Under the pieces are notes generated by a model. That model was not told the DNA's origin. It searched no databases and saw nothing but the letters and a program-made list of their open reading frames with translations. From Microcaldota archaeon (lineage in GTDB: Archaea > Micrarchaeota > Micrarchaeia > Anstonellales > Bilamarchaeaceae), in contig JAKANX010000035.1 in the NCBI GenBank assembly GCA_021823425.1, positions 1 through 9,367 of the forward strand: a DNA stretch of 9,367 nucleotides. The letters are read 5' to 3'. This document shows, one piece after another, positions 1 to 6,530 of this stretch. The number at the start of each line of letters is the position of its first letter. The stretch's first letter is position 1. The position numbers and the translations under genes were made by a program.

Positions 1-9
1 TTCCGATCT
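1..9. other. Probable leftover Illumina adapter end
   Basis: The first nine bases, TTCCGATCT, are identical to the 3' end shared by the standard Illumina TruSeq adapters. They sit exactly at the edge of the sequence. The last T joins with the next two bases to make a TGA in frame with the RNA ligase gene, so the apparent upstream stop is likely artificial. The match is directly visible; that it is adapter is an inference from its position and identity. Confidence 0.75.
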
Positions 10-785
10 GAGGGATAGTGGACGCGTTCTCCACCGAGAAACTGCGCGAGCTCGTGCCAAGGGCTATTTTCCGCTCGAACGTGATGCTGTGCGGCGAGAT
101 GATTGGCAACACGCCCTACACGCGCCCCTCCTCCGATTTTGATGTGAAATATTACGTTTTCGACATATACGATTTGGAAGAGGGCGAATACCTGCCCCCG
201 GAGGCAAGGTACGAGCTGCTCAGGAGGCACGGCCTATCCTTCGCGCCCTCGTTCGGCAAATTCCACGTGAAAAAGGACCAAAAAAAGCTCAACGCGCTCG
301 CCCTGAACGTGAACAAGTCCAACAAGGAAGGAATCGTATTCAAATCCGAGGACCGCACCGAAGCGGTGAAATACGTGAACCCGAACGCTGACATTGACGA
401 CGTGGCGCAGACCGTGAAGGCGATGTTCGACATGCCATCGGGCCAGTACAACCAGCGCATCCTGCGCTCCTCCATCTTCATAAGGGAGCACGGCCTGGAC
501 CAGGCTGCGTACGGGGCGAAGCTGGGCGCTGCATTCTACAAGGGCATGGCAAAGGGCCTTGAAATGCTCGAGCGCGACGGCTCCATATACGATGAATTCG
601 AAATCCTCGTGAAAGACAAGTCAGTGTGGGACGAGCTCAAGTCGCACATGAGCAGGGAAGTGAAACTGGAAACCGTTTTCGAGAAGGAGGAGGCCGGAAA
701 AACGAGGATTAGGTTCAGGAAAGTGTACGCGAGGAGCACCAAAAAGCTCAAGGAATTCCTGAACGGAAAAGGGATAACGGATTAG
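10..785 (+). CDS. ATP-dependent RNA ligase, Pab1020/MthRnl (Rnl3) family, 5'-truncated
   Basis: C-terminal part of an archaeal RNA ligase of the nucleotidyltransferase superfamily, which joins RNA ends through ligase-adenylate and RNA-adenylate steps. Counting from the GTG at 18 as residue 1, motif III is LCGEMIG (24-30), motif IIIa YYVFDI (45-50), motif IV EGIVFK (104-109) and motif V AVKYV with Lys118. About 135 residues follow, matching the helical C-terminal/dimerisation region of the family. The catalytic-lysine motif KxDG is missing because the gene continues off the left edge; family members are about 370-380 residues and about 257 remain. GTG 18 is not the true start: the codons before it (GGG ATA, then GTG GAC) read GIVDAF, similar to the family's conserved stretch before motif III as I recall it. 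Its neighbour on the other side of one small gene is the family's usual partner protein. Confidence 0.9.
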
Positions 786-812
786 CCCTTTGCCCAAAGT
801 GGTTGCCCGTGG

Positions 813-820
813 TATTTTAA
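813..820 (+). promoter_or_regulatory. TATA box for the CXXCH protein gene
   Basis: TATTTTAA is centred about 27 bases before the ATG at 844. That is the expected distance from an archaeal TATA box to the transcription start, so the mRNA would begin at or near the start codon (leaderless). There is no GGTG-type ribosome binding site before this ATG, which fits. It also argues against the TTG at 790 as the start, because the box would lie inside the gene. Confidence 0.6.
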
Positions 821-843
821 ACTCCGGAAGCGCAAATCAACCC

Positions 844-1164
844 ATGCACAACGTGAGGCGCGCGCCCAGAATCGCAATCGCGCTTGCAGCAGCCGCTGCG
901 TTCACACTTTTCTCGCCTTCCGGAGCGCGGGCGATGGGCCCCTCTCAGGACGGGCTCGCAAAGGCGATAATCGGCAGCAGGCTCGCAGGCCTGGAATGCC
1001 GCCCCTGCCACCAAGGAGACCCGAATGCAAAGGCGAACGACAGTCCGCACGAAAAAGCCGGAATATGCCCAAAGCCCGCAAATGGAAAGTGGGAGAACTG
1101 CTGCATAGAATGCCACAACCCCGCGGCCCCAAGGAGCAATCCCGGAGCTCCTAAGAAAAGATGA
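844..1164 (+). CDS. Small secreted protein with two CXXCH motifs (putative dihaem cytochrome c-like)
   Basis: A 106-residue protein with a classic signal peptide: basic start (NVRRAPR, 3-9), hydrophobic Ala-rich core (10-24) and a likely cut after GARA (27-30). The mature part is about 76 residues. It contains CRPCH (52-56) and CIECH (87-91), both fitting the c-type haem attachment motif CXXCH. It has two more cysteines (75 and 86) and His69 as a possible axial ligand, and a Pro/Lys-rich tail. No other domain is recognised. The start at ATG 844 is chosen over an in-frame TTG at 790 because of the TATA spacing and the signal peptide. The stop ends at 1164, directly against the stop of the convergent PIN gene. 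If haem binding is real it would act in electron transfer outside the membrane. A haem-free, metal-binding or disulfide-rich protein is also possible, because few archaea with small genomes have cytochrome c maturation systems. Confidence 0.7.
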   Translation: MHNVRRAPRIAIALAAAAAFTLFSPSGARAMGPSQDGLAKAIIGSRLAGLECRPCHQGDPNAKANDSPHEKAGICPKPANGKWENCCIECHNPAAPRSNPGAPKKR

Positions 1165-1719
1165 CTACTTTTTGGCGAGCACTTTCCTGAGCTTGCCCGC
1201 GTGCAGGATTTCGCAGCCTATCTTGTTGCCGAAGTCCAGAACGCCTTCGTCGGCGCTCACCAGCGTCGCCTCCATCTCCTTTGCAAGCAGCACGAGCTCG
1301 AAGTCCTCCTTGCTGTCCACTATCCCGGTGCGCAGCGCCTCCTTGTACTTTTCCCTCAATTTCCTGAGCTTCTCGCCGTTCTCGGGCTTGTTGTCCCTCG
1401 CGAACTCCTCGGCGATGCGCAGGCCCTTGTTTATCCTCTCGCGCACCTCCTCCACGAAGTCGTAGAACACCGCAGCGGGAAGGTAAATCGCGTAAACGTT
1501 CGGCGAGCGCCTCTTCACCACTGTTTCGAGCTCGGCGGTCTTGTCCCCGACGAAATTGCCCAGCTCGTGGAAAATGGAATCCGGCATATAGAACTCGATA
1601 TCCTTCCGTCTTGCAACGGCCTTCATGAACCCTGAAACCGCCTTCTTCGGGTCCGCCCCGAAGTCCCTCCCCGCCTGCGGATTCACGAAAAGGCTCGTGT
1701 CTATGACGAATTTGCGCAT
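1165..1719 (-). CDS. RNA ligase partner protein / HARP-type PIN nuclease (UPF0278, RNA-free RNase P family)
   Basis: A 184-residue PIN-domain protein. It begins with FVIDTSLFVN, giving the first catalytic Asp (D7), followed by HEL around 51-53. A charged, helical middle (about 87-131) is the insertion typical of the HARP group. The remaining acidic residues are D135, D139 and D157 (in VSADEG), the set expected for a metal-dependent PIN nuclease. The family (MJ_0950-like, UPF0278) is known to co-occur with Pab1020-type RNA ligases. It includes the Aquifex protein that works as a protein-only RNase P, removing tRNA 5' leaders. In archaea its job is less certain because most also keep RNA-based RNase P. 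The gene lies one gene away from the RNA ligase, on the opposite strand. Start: ATG with a well-placed TATA box upstream. Length is usual for the family. Confidence 0.88.
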   Translation of the reverse strand: MRKFVIDTSLFVNPQAGRDFGADPKKAVSGFMKAVARRKDIEFYMPDSIFHELGNFVGDKTAELETVVKRRSPNVYAIYLPAAVFYDFVEEVRERINKGLRIAEEFARDNKPENGEKLRKLREKYKEALRTGIVDSKEDFELVLLAKEMEATLVSADEGVLDFGNKIGCEILHAGKLRKVLAKK

Positions 1720-1741
1720 AGCGGGAAATAGGCAGTTGAGC

Positions 1742-1749
1742 TTATAAAA
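1742..1749 (-). promoter_or_regulatory. TATA box for the HARP/PIN gene
   Basis: Read on the minus strand the element is TTTTATAA, centred about 26-27 bases upstream of the ATG at 1719 and preceded by GAAACG, a plausible BRE. This predicts a leaderless mRNA. It also gives the PIN gene its own promoter, although it lies just downstream of the six-gene block on the same strand. Confidence 0.65.
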
Positions 1750-1761
1750 CGTTTCCTGGGC

Positions 1762-1774
1762 AGGGCTCCGCCCT
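1762..1774 (-). other. Short GC-rich hairpin between gene F and the HARP promoter
   Basis: AGGGC-TCC-GCCCT is a 5-bp perfect stem with a 3-base loop on the plus strand, and forms equally on the minus strand. It lies 12 bases beyond the end of gene F, in the 66-base gap before the PIN gene. No strong T-run follows it on the minus strand, so calling it a terminator would go too far. It could mark the 3' end of the long membrane-protein transcript or be chance in GC-rich DNA. Confidence 0.3.
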
Positions 1775-1785
1775 TTCCCATCCGG

Positions 1786-2799
1786 TCAGATGAGCTTGAT
1801 GAGGCCCCTCCCTATTTCGTTTATGTTCGCGCCGAAGAGCCCGCTCGTGAACTGCATCACAGTTATCGTTATCGCGAACGCGAGGAACGGGAAGAAGCAC
1901 AGGTTCATGAGAAGCGCGTTGGAAAGGTCCGAGAGCTTGGACATCATGTCCAGTATGTTCCCCTCAAACGCGCGGTACCACATTATGAGCTCGCCCACTA
2001 TCCCAGCCTTGGAGTTCTCGCCGCTCGCGGGGTCCGGAATCTGCGGGGTCGCGCACAGATTCGGGTAGGGCGAGGAAAACACGGCCGCAAGGTAGGCCAT
2101 GGGGAATACGAGATATAGCCCTACGCCGAACGCAATCACGTACGCTCCCGCGCCCCGGGTGGGCGGGAACGCCCTCATCACTATGCCTATTGGAATCAGG
2201 TATGCGACAGAGAACACGTCCATGAACCTGAGCACGTAGACCTCCAGATGGAACACCAGCTCCAAGAAGTATATCGTGTTGAGCAGGTTGTCCATCGCCT
2301 GCGCTATCCCGCCCCACGACCACGCGCTCATCGGATAGGCCATGAACACGTCCTGCGATATGGACGAAATCTCGTGCGCGACCATGCTTATCTTGAAAGC
2401 CTTGCTGCCCACGGACTCGGCGCAGTACATCGTGGATTTCATGTAAAGTATGACTATTTCTGAAAGGGTGTATCGCGGGTCGCTGAACATCGCGGGGGTG
2501 AGCTGCTGCTTCACCCCGTTCTCGTCCGTGTAATAGAGGTAATCTGGCGAGCCCGCCGCCGCGTGCTGGTATGTGTAGATGTACATCTCTGCCGCTATAT
2601 TCTTGCCCGCCTCGGCCCCGAAATTCACGAGCCCGATTAGCACCAGCGCCACTATTACGGAGCTTGCGGCGAACACCAGCTCGGACTTCGCGGACTGCTC
2701 GAGCGCCTTGAAGTCAAATATGCGCGAGAGCATGAGCAGGAGCGCGGCTATCAGGACCGAAATGAACGCCGCCGTAAGCGCGTATGCCTCCCATGCCAT
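1786..2799 (-). CDS. Polytopic membrane protein F (sixth member of paralogous cassette)
   Basis: A 337-residue integral membrane protein, last of the six paralogues. TM1 is about residues 8-27; the connector with AKSEL (37-41) leads to TM2 at about 43-60. A large, probably extracytoplasmic segment with C126 follows (about 61-170). The core signature IPIGIVMRAFPPTRGAG spans 202-218 and leads into a TM ending VFP (231-233). A second extracytoplasmic loop holds C249 and a Pro-rich patch. A final TM (about 298-318) precedes the tail NEIGRGLIKLI. The N-terminal connector is the most diverged of the set (MLSRIFDF in place of the YMxGxF pattern). The ATG at 2799 is preceded by AGGTGGT with a 7-base gap and by an in-frame TAA directly abutting it. 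No enzyme motif is seen. Subunit of a membrane complex is the most I would infer. Confidence 0.85.
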   Translation of the reverse strand: MAWEAYALTAAFISVLIAALLLMLSRIFDFKALEQSAKSELVFAASSVIVALVLIGLVNFGAEAGKNIAAEMYIYTYQHAAAGSPDYLYYTDENGVKQQLTPAMFSDPRYTLSEIVILYMKSTMYCAESVGSKAFKISMVAHEISSISQDVFMAYPMSAWSWGGIAQAMDNLLNTIYFLELVFHLEVYVLRFMDVFSVAYLIPIGIVMRAFPPTRGAGAYVIAFGVGLYLVFPMAYLAAVFSSPYPNLCATPQIPDPASGENSKAGIVGELIMWYRAFEGNILDMMSKLSDLSNALLMNLCFFPFLAFAITITVMQFTSGLFGANINEIGRGLIKLI

Positions 2800-2865
2800 T
2801 TAGCCGACCACCTGGGTGTGTTCAGTTTCGCGTTCCGGGTTCCGCACGAAATGCCCCATCATCAT
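2800..2865 (-). other. E-F spacer with 21-codon mini-ORF ending directly at the start of F
   Basis: Gene E stops at 2864-2862. In the frame of F, an ATG overlaps that stop as ATGA (2865-2863) and begins a run MMMGHFVRNPERETEHTQVVG that ends in TAA at 2802-2800, immediately before the ATG of F. The last codons carry GGTGGT (2812-2807), which looks like the ribosome binding site of F. The spacer resembles the D-E spacer: it shares GGAACGCGAAAC-type sequence at 2821-2836 and the GGTGGT...CTA(A/G)ATG ending. It may be a leader for coupled translation rather than a peptide gene. Confidence 0.45.
2807..2812 (-). promoter_or_regulatory. Ribosome binding site of gene F
   Basis: AGGTGGT on the minus strand, 7 bases before the ATG at 2799. 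It is close to the archaeal consensus GGAGGTGAT. The same GGTGGT at the same distance precedes gene E, which supports both starts. Confidence 0.65.
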
Positions 2866-3911
2866 ATCATTCTCGTAAGGTTTGTTATGTCTATCTCCTC
2901 GCCGAGCGCCCGCGAAAGGTACCTCACCGTGGTCACGGCAATGAGCGTCGTGAAAAGCGGCATGAACACGCCGCCTATGAACACCTTCGCTATAACGGGC
3001 ATCGCGAGCAGCGCGTAGCCCAAAAGGAAGTCCGGGCCCCAGATCCACTTGAACGTGAGCTCCAAAAAGAGCTTGAACACCGTCATGGCGTTGAACACGT
3101 TCGCAGCAGCCGCGCCCTTCACGTAGCCTATGCTGCTCATGAGCGAATCATTTACAATCGCGTAGGTCGGTATTATTATGAGGGGGTATATGAAAAGGAA
3201 CGTCATCGTCAGCGCTATGAGCGTTCCGCCTATGCGCCTCGTCAGTATCCAGCTGCGCAGCACCAGCCCTATGGGCAGCAGATACTTGAGCAGCGCGTAC
3301 GTCCCGAAGTCCATCACGTACACCTGCGCCTGCGTCGTCACCACCGCGACGGCCTCGGCGGTGAAGGCGTTGTTCAGCACCGGCTTGACCACAGCCCCGA
3401 GCCCGGAGGTCGGCCGCATGGTCGCTCCTATTCCCATTGGCGTGGACGAGAGTTCCATGCTAGTCACGAAGTCTATGAACATGTACAGCCCGTATTGCGC
3501 GCTCATCCAGCCCAGCGTGTCGTCGGCGAATTCCATGAGGTAGTTGCTCGCCGAATAGTATATGGACTTGTCAGCCCAGCTCGTGGTCGTTCCCACAATA
3601 GAGGTCGCCCCGGCGCCCGGGAAAATCCACCCCGTCTTCACGCTGCACATCCCGTTGAGCAGCAGGAACACGACAACGAATATCGCCGCCGTCACGGCGA
3701 GCTCGTAAAGCTCGAGCTTGGCGTTAGCAGTCGCATCGGGCTTCTGGAAGAAGGCCGCAATCATGTACATGAAAACGATTACCATGAGCGAGAACGTGAG
3801 CGCGATGAGCGAGGTGCCTATCCAGTCGTTGTAGCCGAAAAAGCCCTGGCCGAAGCCCGCGCTGCACACGCTGTCCATGAGCGGGACGTATTCCGGAAGG
3901 TAGAATCCCAT
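2862..3911 (-). CDS. Polytopic membrane protein E (fifth member of paralogous cassette)
   Basis: A 349-residue integral membrane protein. A short outside N-terminus with C16 precedes TM1 (about 33-55, ending YMIAAFFQ). The connector with AKLELYE (64-70) leads to TM2 (about 71-86), with C89 just after it, so C16 and C89 would lie on the same outer face. The segment 90-200 is Ser/Thr/Gly-rich with moderate hydrophobicity. The core signature is LPIGLVLRSWILTRRIGG (212-229), followed by LIA and a TM ending IYP (241-243). Two or three further TMs lie between about 244 and 330, and the tail RYLSRALGEEIDITNLTRMI closes the protein. The tail is shared with C and D. The ATG at 3911 is preceded by GGTGGT 7 bases upstream and directly abuts an in-frame TAG. 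Function not recognised; remote VirB6/TrbL-like similarity is only a possibility. Confidence 0.87.
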   Translation of the reverse strand: MGFYLPEYVPLMDSVCSAGFGQGFFGYNDWIGTSLIALTFSLMVIVFMYMIAAFFQKPDATANAKLELYELAVTAAIFVVVFLLLNGMCSVKTGWIFPGAGATSIVGTTTSWADKSIYYSASNYLMEFADDTLGWMSAQYGLYMFIDFVTSMELSSTPMGIGATMRPTSGLGAVVKPVLNNAFTAEAVAVVTTQAQVYVMDFGTYALLKYLLPIGLVLRSWILTRRIGGTLIALTMTFLFIYPLIIIPTYAIVNDSLMSSIGYVKGAAAANVFNAMTVFKLFLELTFKWIWGPDFLLGYALLAMPVIAKVFIGGVFMPLFTTLIAVTTVRYLSRALGEEIDITNLTRMI

Positions 3912-3918
3912 CTAGGCA

Positions 3919-3924
3919 ACCACC
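3919..3924 (-). promoter_or_regulatory. Ribosome binding site of gene E
   Basis: GGTGGT on the minus strand, 7 bases before the ATG at 3911. Sequence and spacing are identical to the site before gene F. Confidence 0.6.
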
Positions 3925-3960
3925 CGCATGTTTCCCGCGTTTTTTCTGTTTCGCGTTTCC

Positions 3961-3967
3961 ATTTATA
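3961..3967 (-). promoter_or_regulatory. Possible internal TATA box before gene E
   Basis: TATAAAT follows the end of gene D by three bases on the minus strand. A start about 25 bases downstream would give a short leader containing the GGTGGT site of gene E. The corresponding E-F spacer has no such box. Support is motif and spacing only. Confidence 0.3.
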
Positions 3968-3970
3968 CCA

Positions 3971-5128
3971 TCATATGAGCTTTGCGAACGCGCTCAGGTT
4001 TATCTCGGTTCCGAGCATCCTTGAAATCTCCCTCGCCAAAGTGAGGGTAATGAATATGTTCATTACCGGAAGAAGTATGCTGAACATCACCACCAGATGC
4101 AGGACCTCGGTGGCCACGTCCGCGAACATGTACCCCGCAAGCATAATCGCCGCGACCATCACCGGCGAAATGTACGCGACGCTGAGCACCCCGAATATAG
4201 AGCCCACTCCCCCGAGGCTGAGCTGGGCGAATATCGCCTTGACCGCGTTCCCGAAATAGGTGAGCGAGATAGATGTGCTCGCCGGGAACTGGTCCGCGAA
4301 TATGAGCGAGTCAAGGTAGAACATCAGCGGATACACGGTGGAAAGGGCGAGCGAGAGCGCAATCAGCGTGTTGCCCCCTCCCCTTGTCTGGGGGAACGAG
4401 CGCAGGAACAGCCCCACTGGGAAGAAGAACGGCAAAAACCACTTCTCTATGAAGCAGAACAGGAAAATAAAAACGGCCCACTCCCCGTAGGTGGTAATGA
4501 GGAACTGCAGGCTGAACGACACCCCGTCAATTAGCGGGCGGAGCGCGGGCCCGAGCTGCATGGTCATCGCCTTCCTGATTGCCCCGAACGGCACGTAAAT
4601 CGTGTATATGGAGTTCAGCGCTATGTTCGCGCTTATCAGGACAGAGGAGACGGAGCTGATTTTGTAAAGCATCGTGTACCCGTAGTTCGTGGCCTCGTGG
4701 AACAGGTCCACGCCGAAGAGGTATTGCGGAAGCAGCGACGAGAAGCCGATTGTGCCTATGAACAGCATGGCGATTAGCCCGCTAATCATTATCTCGTTCA
4801 GTTCCTGCTTCGCCATAGCCGCGACGTTCGGAATCTGGAAGAAGTTCCCGGCCATGTACATGAGCGCAATGGCCATCGCCATAATCACGAGCGCGAAGAG
4901 CGAGTTGGCGAACACCGCCTTCGCGACTTCCACCGACGAGCCCGCTGCGGAGCACTCCCCGAACGCGAGCTGCGGGTTGTTCCGGAGGTCCTGCACCGCC
5001 TTGGAAGCGGCGGTGTCCATGTTTCCCTGGTTGTTGTAGCCCTCCTGGTAGAGCGGGTCGTCCGGCCACGCGGCACTCACGGTGAGCACGAGGAAAACCA
5101 TCGCCAGCGCAATCATTTTCACATCCAT
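3971..5128 (-). CDS. Polytopic membrane protein D with signal peptide (fourth member of paralogous cassette)
   Basis: A 385-residue protein with an N-terminal signal peptide (MDVKMIALAMVFLVLTVSAA, cut likely near residue 20) and a soluble outer segment of about 50 residues containing C58. TM1 follows (about 74-96, ending LMYMAGNFFQIP), then the cytosolic connector AKQELNE (106-112) and TM2 (113-130). The core signature FPVGLFLRSFPQTRGGG (236-252) is followed by LIA and a TM ending VYP (265-267). Several TMs fill 305-367 and the tail REISRMLGTEINLSAFAKLI ends the protein. The core and tail match genes C and E best by eye. The start ATG at 5128 is 7 bases after the stop of C. A second in-frame ATG (M5) would still leave most of the signal peptide. 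Signal peptide plus positively charged TR motif sets the topology: N-terminus outside, TR element inside. Confidence 0.88.
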   Translation of the reverse strand: MDVKMIALAMVFLVLTVSAAWPDDPLYQEGYNNQGNMDTAASKAVQDLRNNPQLAFGECSAAGSSVEVAKAVFANSLFALVIMAMAIALMYMAGNFFQIPNVAAMAKQELNEIMISGLIAMLFIGTIGFSSLLPQYLFGVDLFHEATNYGYTMLYKISSVSSVLISANIALNSIYTIYVPFGAIRKAMTMQLGPALRPLIDGVSFSLQFLITTYGEWAVFIFLFCFIEKWFLPFFFPVGLFLRSFPQTRGGGNTLIALSLALSTVYPLMFYLDSLIFADQFPASTSISLTYFGNAVKAIFAQLSLGGVGSIFGVLSVAYISPVMVAAIMLAGYMFADVATEVLHLVVMFSILLPVMNIFITLTLAREISRMLGTEINLSAFAKLI

Positions 5129-5135
5129 TCCATCA

Positions 5136-6530
5136 TCAGATAAGGTGCGTGAGCCCCGCTATTTCCGTGTCCCCGCCCAGCATGGGCGAGAGCGTCTTTA
5201 TCCCCGCAATCGTCGCGAAAATGGAAAGGAACGAGAAGAACGCCGAGAAGAACACCGCCTTGGCAAGAACGTCTATCCCTACCAGTATGGAGCCGAAGCT
5301 CCCCGTCCCATACACGCTTCCCAGCACCGGTATGGACGGAGTGCCCTTGTTGAACGCCTCTGCAAGCCAAGTGCCGAGCAGCGTGTTCTCGCTCTTGAAC
5401 TTGTCCAGGAATCCGTTTGCCGGCGGGCTGTTCAGCTGGTCCAGCGTCTTGTCGCACGTGTCGGTCGCGGTGAGCAGGCCGAGCTGAGCCATGAAATCCC
5501 GGCTCACCTTCGTCGCATCCGTGTTCACGCCGATATTCGCCTGTTCGTCGGCCCAGCTCACCTGGTTGTTCAGCTTCGGGGGCATCGCGCTGAAGTCCAG
5601 GAATATGGCCGCGAGCGCGGTCTTGTCCTTTTCCTGCGTCCCGGGAGGGTAGTTCTGCGCCAGCTTCACCGAATTGTAGACCGCGTCGCCCATCATGTAG
5701 AACGAGGGGTATATGAAATAAATGCAGAGCGCAATGGCCATGAGCAGCCCGCCGAGCTTCCGCGTGAGCGTGAACGTGCGCAGCACCAGCCCCACGGAAA
5801 GCAGCACGGGGAAGAGCGCGGTGCCTATGAAGTTCATGAGCACCTCCTGGAAGCGCACGAGCGTGAGCACCTTTATCCCGTTGTCGAAAAGGAACGAGAG
5901 CGCGTTGTTCTTCGCGTTGAGGAACCCGAAAATGCTGTGGTTGAACATCGCCCCGGAGAAGAACGTTGTCGTGCCCACGGGCGTGAAGTCGAACGAGAAC
6001 GAGGATAGGAAAGTGTACCACGAGTGCGTCACCCCCACCGCCTTTACGAAGCCCGCTGTCTCGTAGAATATGGACGCGAGGAAGTTCTTTGCAATCCGGA
6101 TGTGGCAGGGCAGCATCGCGTATCCGGGGTCCACCGGCTCGGTGGAGCCGTCCGGGTGCGTTATTATGAACGTGTTGAACGCGGGTATGTCCCCGTTGCA
6201 CACCATGTTCGCGCTGTAGCCGTCAAACTCGTACGCGAAGGACGAGGCGACGCTGTCGCCCATCGCGACCAGCGAGACTATGAGCGCAAGAATAACTCCT
6301 GAATAGAAAAGCTCCACCGCCTCTGCCTTTGCCCAGCCCTTGACCTTGTCGTTCATCAGGAAGCTGCCCACCATGTACACGAGCGCGACCATCACCACGC
6401 CGAGCATTAGCACCGCGGCAACTACCCCGCCGAGCTCGTTGAACAGCCCCGTGCCCAGCGGGTTGCTGAACTCCGCTGCCGCAAAGGAAGCCGCAACGGC
6501 CATCAGAAGGATTGCAAGAAGCTTCCTCAT
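5136..6530 (-). CDS. Polytopic membrane protein C with signal peptide and large outer domain (third member of paralogous cassette)
   Basis: A 464-residue protein, the longest of the set. It starts with a signal peptide (RKLLAILLMAVAASFAAA, 2-19). TM1 (about 34-57) ends VYMVGSFL; the connector carries AKAEAVE (67-73); TM2 is about 74-90. A long outer loop (91-200) holds C111 and C142. The core signature is VGLVLRTFTLTRKLGG (246-261), followed by LMA and a TM ending IYP (273-275). A soluble insert of roughly 130 residues (282-412) with C359, absent or much smaller in the paralogues, precedes the last TM (about 413-445) and the tail SPMLGGDTEIAGLTHLI. The ATG at 6530 overlaps the stop of B as ATGA. 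An open frame continues far upstream in the same phase, but that part is antiparallel noise over gene B and is rich in Arg/His. The signal peptide fixes the start. Confidence 0.87.
   Translation of the reverse strand: MRKLLAILLMAVAASFAAAEFSNPLGTGLFNELGGVVAAVLMLGVVMVALVYMVGSFLMNDKVKGWAKAEAVELFYSGVILALIVSLVAMGDSVASSFAYEFDGYSANMVCNGDIPAFNTFIITHPDGSTEPVDPGYAMLPCHIRIAKNFLASIFYETAGFVKAVGVTHSWYTFLSSFSFDFTPVGTTTFFSGAMFNHSIFGFLNAKNNALSFLFDNGIKVLTLVRFQEVLMNFIGTALFPVLLSVGLVLRTFTLTRKLGGLLMAIALCIYFIYPSFYMMGDAVYNSVKLAQNYPPGTQEKDKTALAAIFLDFSAMPPKLNNQVSWADEQANIGVNTDATKVSRDFMAQLGLLTATDTCDKTLDQLNSPPANGFLDKFKSENTLLGTWLAEAFNKGTPSIPVLGSVYGTGSFGSILVGIDVLAKAVFFSAFFSFLSIFATIAGIKTLSPMLGGDTEIAGLTHLI

Larger units (their letters stand above)
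3912..3974 (-). other. D-E spacer with stop-start mini-ORFs directly before gene E
   Basis: After D stops (3973-3971), the frame of E contains ATG ATG GTA TAA beginning as an ATGA overlap (3974-3963). It then holds ATG (3962) opening a 16-codon run METRNRKNAGNMRVVA that ends in TAG at 3914-3912, immediately before the ATG of E. The spacer matches the E-F spacer in GGAAACGCGAAAC (in 3944-3960), in the terminal VV(A/G)-stop-Met arrangement and in length (59 against 62 bases). TATAAAT at 3967-3961 could also be an internal promoter. Confidence 0.45.

Noticed and set aside
790..843. TTG start adding 18 residues to the CXXCH protein
   Set aside because: It would place the TATA box inside the gene and put a polar stretch before the signal peptide. 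ATG 844 fits both.
1762..1774. Rho-independent-type terminator for the operon
   Set aside because: The stem is only 5 bp and no T-run follows it on the minus strand; kept only as a hairpin.
3911..3914. Stop-codon readthrough (TAG) fusing the mini-ORF to gene E, for example by pyrrolysine
   Set aside because: The equivalent position before gene F is TAA, so no specific recoding is conserved, and a good ribosome binding site serves the ATG.
2784..4259. Long open frame on the plus strand (491 codons) across genes D, E and the start of F
   Set aside because: The translation is rich in Arg, His and Glu with no domain, while the minus strand gives coherent membrane proteins with conserved motifs. 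Long antisense frames are expected in GC-rich DNA with biased codon use.
5119..6201. Antiparallel or out-of-frame frames over gene C (about 360 codons minus, 308 codons plus)
   Set aside because: Low-complexity Arg/His-rich translations with no homologous look; shadows of gene C.
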